Positions 60,526 to 64,000 of a stretch of 64,000 nt of DNA are shown piece by piece. Source of the DNA: Monoplex corrugatus (Eukaryota; Mollusca; Gastropoda; Littorinimorpha; Ranellidae); NCBI GenBank assembly GCA_030674185.1, contig CM060307.1:47203681-47267680 (forward strand). Reading direction: 5' to 3'. The notes under the pieces are model-generated. The model did no database searches. It had not been told where the DNA came from and worked only from the letters and a program-made list of their open reading frames with translations. Both the position numbers and the translations under genes were made by a program. Within the stretch, counting starts at the first letter, position 1; the number at the start of each line of letters is the position of its first letter.

Positions 60526-61576
60526 TAAGACTTTATGAAGCAAAGAGAAAGTATGAACAAGTTTGATGGTAGATGGTGAAACTTTTTTCTAATCTGAAAA
60601 CGATAGATACTTCATGCAAAAAATATCACCTAAACATCTTCCAAGTTTACAAAAAAGACCTCACCCATATACTGTTGTTATGGATCAGGTGATCACCTTG
60701 GGCCATTTCTGGGTTGTAGATCTACATAAAACAATGAAACAAACCAGCTCGACCCTCACCAAACACTTCTTACCCATTACTATCTTTAACATCTACATAC
60801 GGTCAATGACACATCAAAACTAAACCACTAAATCACAAAGACAAGAATATTAACAAGCTAGGCAACACTGGAGTCGCCAACCCTTCCACTTGATTTAGCA
60901 TTTCCATATTCTTAAAATGAATTCTACAACAAAAAGCCAGATGGCATTTAACACTGCAGAATGGACAGCGAGTATCCATCCAAGGATTTTCAACATTATA
61001 CACCCAACATGACCAAAGCATCAGAGTGGGCAGCTTCGCATGCATTTCACAGATATCAGAGGGAATCTTCCTTCAAAATATACATGTGAATGAATCAGTT
61101 GTCAAAAAAAGATGATGACTCAAGAAAGTCTGGAGAAAAAATTTTGAGCACGTACAGAAAACAGGGACTTTATTACACATTGCAGCCAGAACATAAGGCA
61201 ATACTTCATACTCGTACTGTTCTGCAACCCAACGTAAAACTTTCAGTTTAAAAGGCAAACTTTAATGACACGCTAAGGATGTGCGACTTTAGAAAAGCAC
61301 AAGTAATTTCCAAAGATCATCATGGCTCTCTAAGGATCTTGATAATCTATCTCTTTTCAACAATATGAGGCCAGCAACATATTCTCCCGACTAATCAATA
61401 TCCTATTCAATTTTGGATGCACAGCAATTCTCATGGTCCGAGTCCACTTAAGAGTTGATCTTATCAATGCATGTCCAACCTCCTGTATGTTTATCCTCCG
61501 ATGATATCAAAAAGTGACTGTGCTAGACAACCTTGTTTCTCTTGAGCTTATGTTCGTTTAGGAAAAAAAAGTAAAA
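60525..61576. other. No recognisable feature below module exon 11
   Basis: Small frames at 60614-60823, 60833-61045 and 61073-61258 carry no recognised motif. Confidence 0.35.
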
Positions 61577-61773
61577 TCATTGTGACATAGTATGACTGCT
61601 CAAAGACAGCATCTTTTTCTTCATTCTAGACTTCCTCATGCTGGCCCTGGCCTGTTCTTTCCAACGAGCGTAACGAACAGGATCCTGTTTCACCTTCTGC
61701 CAGCGCTGACTCTGTACTTGAGCATTCTGATGATACCATGTATTCAGGTCACCCTGTAGAGACGTCAATAGGT
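61577..61773 (-). CDS. Basic-module terminal exon 11
   Basis: Acceptor TTGTGTCTTGTTTCTTGCAG (reverse complement of 61774-61793), exon 197 nt, phase 1, 64 full residues, stop at 61577. The leader LLTSLQGDLNTWYHQNAQVQ leads into the core QRWQKVKQDPVRYARWKEQA, then SMRKSRMKKKMLSL. It shares length, the L-L/M-T-S start and K-x-D-P-V-R-Y-A with module 12, so the two are a sister pair. A TTAA MITE starts 70 bp upstream of the acceptor. Confidence 0.79.
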
Positions 61774-61843
61774 CTGCAAGAAACAAGACACAACCAGTGT
61801 ATTTATGACTATCCTTAAACAGAACAGACGCTTACTGTTTTCT

Positions 61844-62020
61844 TTAACCCTTTGATTTCCGCATCCTATCCACAACTGCAAGAACTTAACTCTTTGACTC
61901 TATCATCCTATCCACCAGCTTCCATGGATGAGGGAGTCAAAGGGTTTTAAGTTTTTGCTTTGCTAGCATGATTGACAATGCAGGATGCTAAAGGACATGG
62001 AGAGGGAGTCAAAGGGTTAA
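61844..62020. mobile_element. TTAA foldback MITE, copy 12
   Basis: TTAACCCTTTGATTTCCGCA at the left and GGAGTCAAAGGGTTAA at the right. The inner palindrome is shortened (CCAGCTTCCATGGATGAGGG). Confidence 0.85.
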
Positions 62021-63079
62021 ATGCTTTCTGAAAGGAAATGAAGCTCAACCCAGAGCACTTCACTTTTTAAATTAAAATTTGACAAGGATGGACAGAGCTC
62101 AGTCAAAGCGCAGTGACTCCACTTATAACTGATCTTTAAGTACAAAATAGGCCTACTGTCTCAATTCGTCCTCTCTGGCGTATCAGTTTCTCAATCTAAT
62201 GCCTGGTTGCTACACATTGTCTTTTCAAATCATCAATTCATTATGTTTGTTTTTGTTTATTTCTAGTCTACTTGATTGTAGTTGTTGTTTTTAAAAGACG
62301 GTTCTATTTCTTCTCTGTCGTTGTTGTTCTTTTGTTTGTATTAGTTAATTTTGTTGTGACAGTACAGATCAAATACAGAAGTTAATCTCAGCAGAACACA
62401 AACACTGTACACGTACACTATTACTAGGGTTTTTGGTTTTCCGAGATCATCTGAATGTATGCAGGAAACACTTCCAAAAGTTAGATTATGCTGCGTTGGG
62501 ATGTAAAAACTGAGACACTGACACAAACTACTTTGACCACCTCTGATCTTTACTACAGAGGGGAAAAGACTCTTCAAGAAAGCTATACAAATTCATGGGA
62601 AAATAATATTGAATGAATCCAATTTTACAGCAAAAAATAACAAAAACAAATCCCTGACTATTTTCATGCTCGATTCTCTTAACACATACAATCAAAATCA
62701 TAGCACTCTTTGAAGAAAATAGGTATGGTTGTGTGGGTTTGTAGCAGTTCAAAATCCTAACACTCTTTGAAGAAAACAAGTATGGTTGTGTGGGATTGTA
62801 GTGGTGTGAGACAGCATGCCTAGGGTGTAGCACAGACAGAGTGAAGAAGGGGATACTTTTCGTGTGATGTGGTGCCTACAGATGTTCATTTGTGGATGTG
62901 CATGATTATGCATATACATATGCGCGCACATATACTAAGGATTTAGCAAGCTGTTTTATGCTTATTGGAAAAAAAACTCAGTTTGAATAGCAGTATCAAA
63001 TACGTCAGGCACACACGGAAGGTATGATTGCAACTCTATAATACGTCATGGACTCTACTGGCAATTCAAACACAAACAA
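62021..63079. other. No gene seen between modules 11 and 12
   Basis: Contains a 57-bp tandem duplication (CACTCTTTGAAGAAAATAGG near 62704 and its variant near 62761). A 101-codon minus frame covers that duplication and is not convincing. No start exon for module 11 could be recognised in this gap. Confidence 0.4.
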
Positions 63080-63276
63080 TCAGTTTTGCTGAGATCTTTG
63101 TCTTTCAAGTAATTCAATCTTTCTCCTCATTCTGCACTGTCTCATTCTCTCCTTGCACTGTTGTTTAAAAATGGCGTAGCGAACAGGATCTTCTTTTAAC
63201 TTGCGAAACCACTTCCTCTGGTACTCAGACTGTTTGTTGCCACACTCCCCTTTGTGCAGAACTGATGTCATCAACC
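63080..63276 (-). CDS. Basic-module terminal exon 12 (first in transcription order)
   Basis: Acceptor GCGTTGTGTCTTGCAG (reverse complement of 63277-63292), exon 197 nt, phase 1, 64 full residues, stop at 63080. Leader LMTSVLHKGECGNKQSEYQR, core KWFRKLKEDPVRYAIFKQQC, then KERMRQCRMRRKIELLERQR. It has three cysteines, more than any other short module, but no obvious disulfide pattern. Any constant upstream exon would lie to its right, from 63277 on or beyond the window. Confidence 0.8.
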
Positions 63277-63654
63277 CTGCAAGACACAACGCACACCATC
63301 GTCATTACGGTCTCTCCATATCTGTGCTAAAACATACAGCCAAGAGCTAGCTCTCTGTTTGTGCCTAAAACATACAGTCAAATACTGCAAGTTAGTAAAA
63401 ATCTTAACAGAATGCTGAAATTTTTTAATTTCAAATGTACAGCCAAAAGTTCAAAGTTTGCGCACATACAAACAGATGCCAGCTCTAAGGGTTTAACGAT
63501 TGTGTGGTCATTCACCATAAAAGAATATTCGAATTTTCAAAGTGCAACATAACACGCCTAAGGAAAGAAGGTATAATATCTAACACAGAAAACAAGCATG
63601 TCACGACTGGGCCATCAATGAAAATGGAATGCTACTGAAGAAGACGTCAGTACA
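63277..63654. other. No recognisable feature
   Basis: CTAAAACATACAG is repeated near 63327 and 63365; nothing else is supported. Confidence 0.35.
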
Positions 63655-63745
63655 CAGTTTCAATTTCAGTTTCTCAAAATGGCATCTCTGCAATCTGAAC
63701 AAATTATATATGCACTGATGCCACATTGTACTCCCCAAGCTGTAA
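63655..63745 (+). mobile_element. Dispersed SINE-like repeat B, copy 4 (partial)
   Basis: CAGTTTCAATTTCAGTTTCT, then a diverged TGGCATCTCTGCAATCTGAA and TATGCACTGATGCCACATTG. Confidence 0.65.
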
Positions 63746-63817
63746 CAGAATACACTGAATGCCTCATCTGTCTTGGAAAAACTCCACTCCCTCACCAGCT
63801 TAGAAAAAAATTCGTCC

Positions 63818-64000
63818 TTCAGCTGTCCAGGAAAATGCTCCAACCTTCAGCAGTCCAGGAAAATGCTCTGTCCTTCAGCTGTCCAGGAAAATGCTCCAAC
63901 CTTCAGCAGTCCAGGAAAATGCTCCAACCTTCAGCAGTCCAGGAAAATGCTCCAACCTTCCACTGTCCAGGAAAATGCTCTGTCCTTCAGCTGTCCAGGA
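63818..64000. repeat. 28-bp minisatellite, continues past the window
   Basis: At least six units of CCAGGAAAATGCTCCAACCT plus TCAGCAGT, alternating with a GCTCTGTCCTTCAGCTGT variant. It is cut by the window end. Confidence 0.95.

Overview
This is eukaryotic DNA, most likely from an invertebrate animal; a gastropod mollusc is my best guess. The support is about 40% GC, very many long TG/GA/GACA microsatellites, several minisatellites, tRNA-derived SINEs and degenerate RTE-like non-LTR retrotransposons. There are no operons, ribosome binding sites or CRISPR arrays. The taxonomic guess is inference and no search was possible.

The main content is an array of twelve short minus-strand coding exons, called module exons 1-12 in plus-coordinate order, between 6606 and 63276. 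They read from module 12 towards module 1. Each starts at a good splice acceptor (pyrimidine tract plus CAG or TTTCAG), every one enters in the same intron phase (phase 1), and each ends at its own in-frame stop. Eleven encode 43-81 residues; module 8 encodes 224. All carry a strongly basic core of about 35 residues: W/Y-x(2-4)-K/R-x(1-3)-D-P-x-R/K-Y/H, followed by an Arg/Lys-rich helix such as RMRRYxARKK. Modules 6, 7 and 9 become visible only when translated from the acceptor in the right frame. No start exon, constant exon or splice donor was recognised. The simplest reading is a gene whose constant 5' exons lie beyond 64000 and which chooses among at least twelve alternative last exons. 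Twelve separate genes with tiny unseen 5' exons is the main alternative.

The rest is repeats. 0-5 kb: SINE and LINE fragments and a 2-kb, 23-bp minisatellite. 7.6-10.8 kb: a 41/45-bp minisatellite with a 501-bp higher-order repeat, ending beside module 2. 13.4-16.9 kb: a 44-bp array and long microsatellites. 18-30 kb: modules 3-5 among LINE and SINE copies, including a 5'-truncated LINE with a 30-bp target-site duplication. 30.5-32.6 kb: module 6 with a 1.9-kb minisatellite directly upstream of its acceptor. 33-47 kb: microsatellites, module 7, a degenerate near-complete RTE-like LINE and an L1/Tx1-like remnant. 47-64 kb: modules 8-12, a local duplication that produced modules 9 and 10, and an inverted pair of dispersed repeats around it. 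A foldback element with TTAACCC...GGGTTAA ends and a nested internal palindrome occurs twelve times.

The function of the module protein is unknown. The basic core suggests nucleic-acid binding, but phase-1 entry into variable cationic tails would also suit a secreted peptide family. The sequence here does not decide between them.
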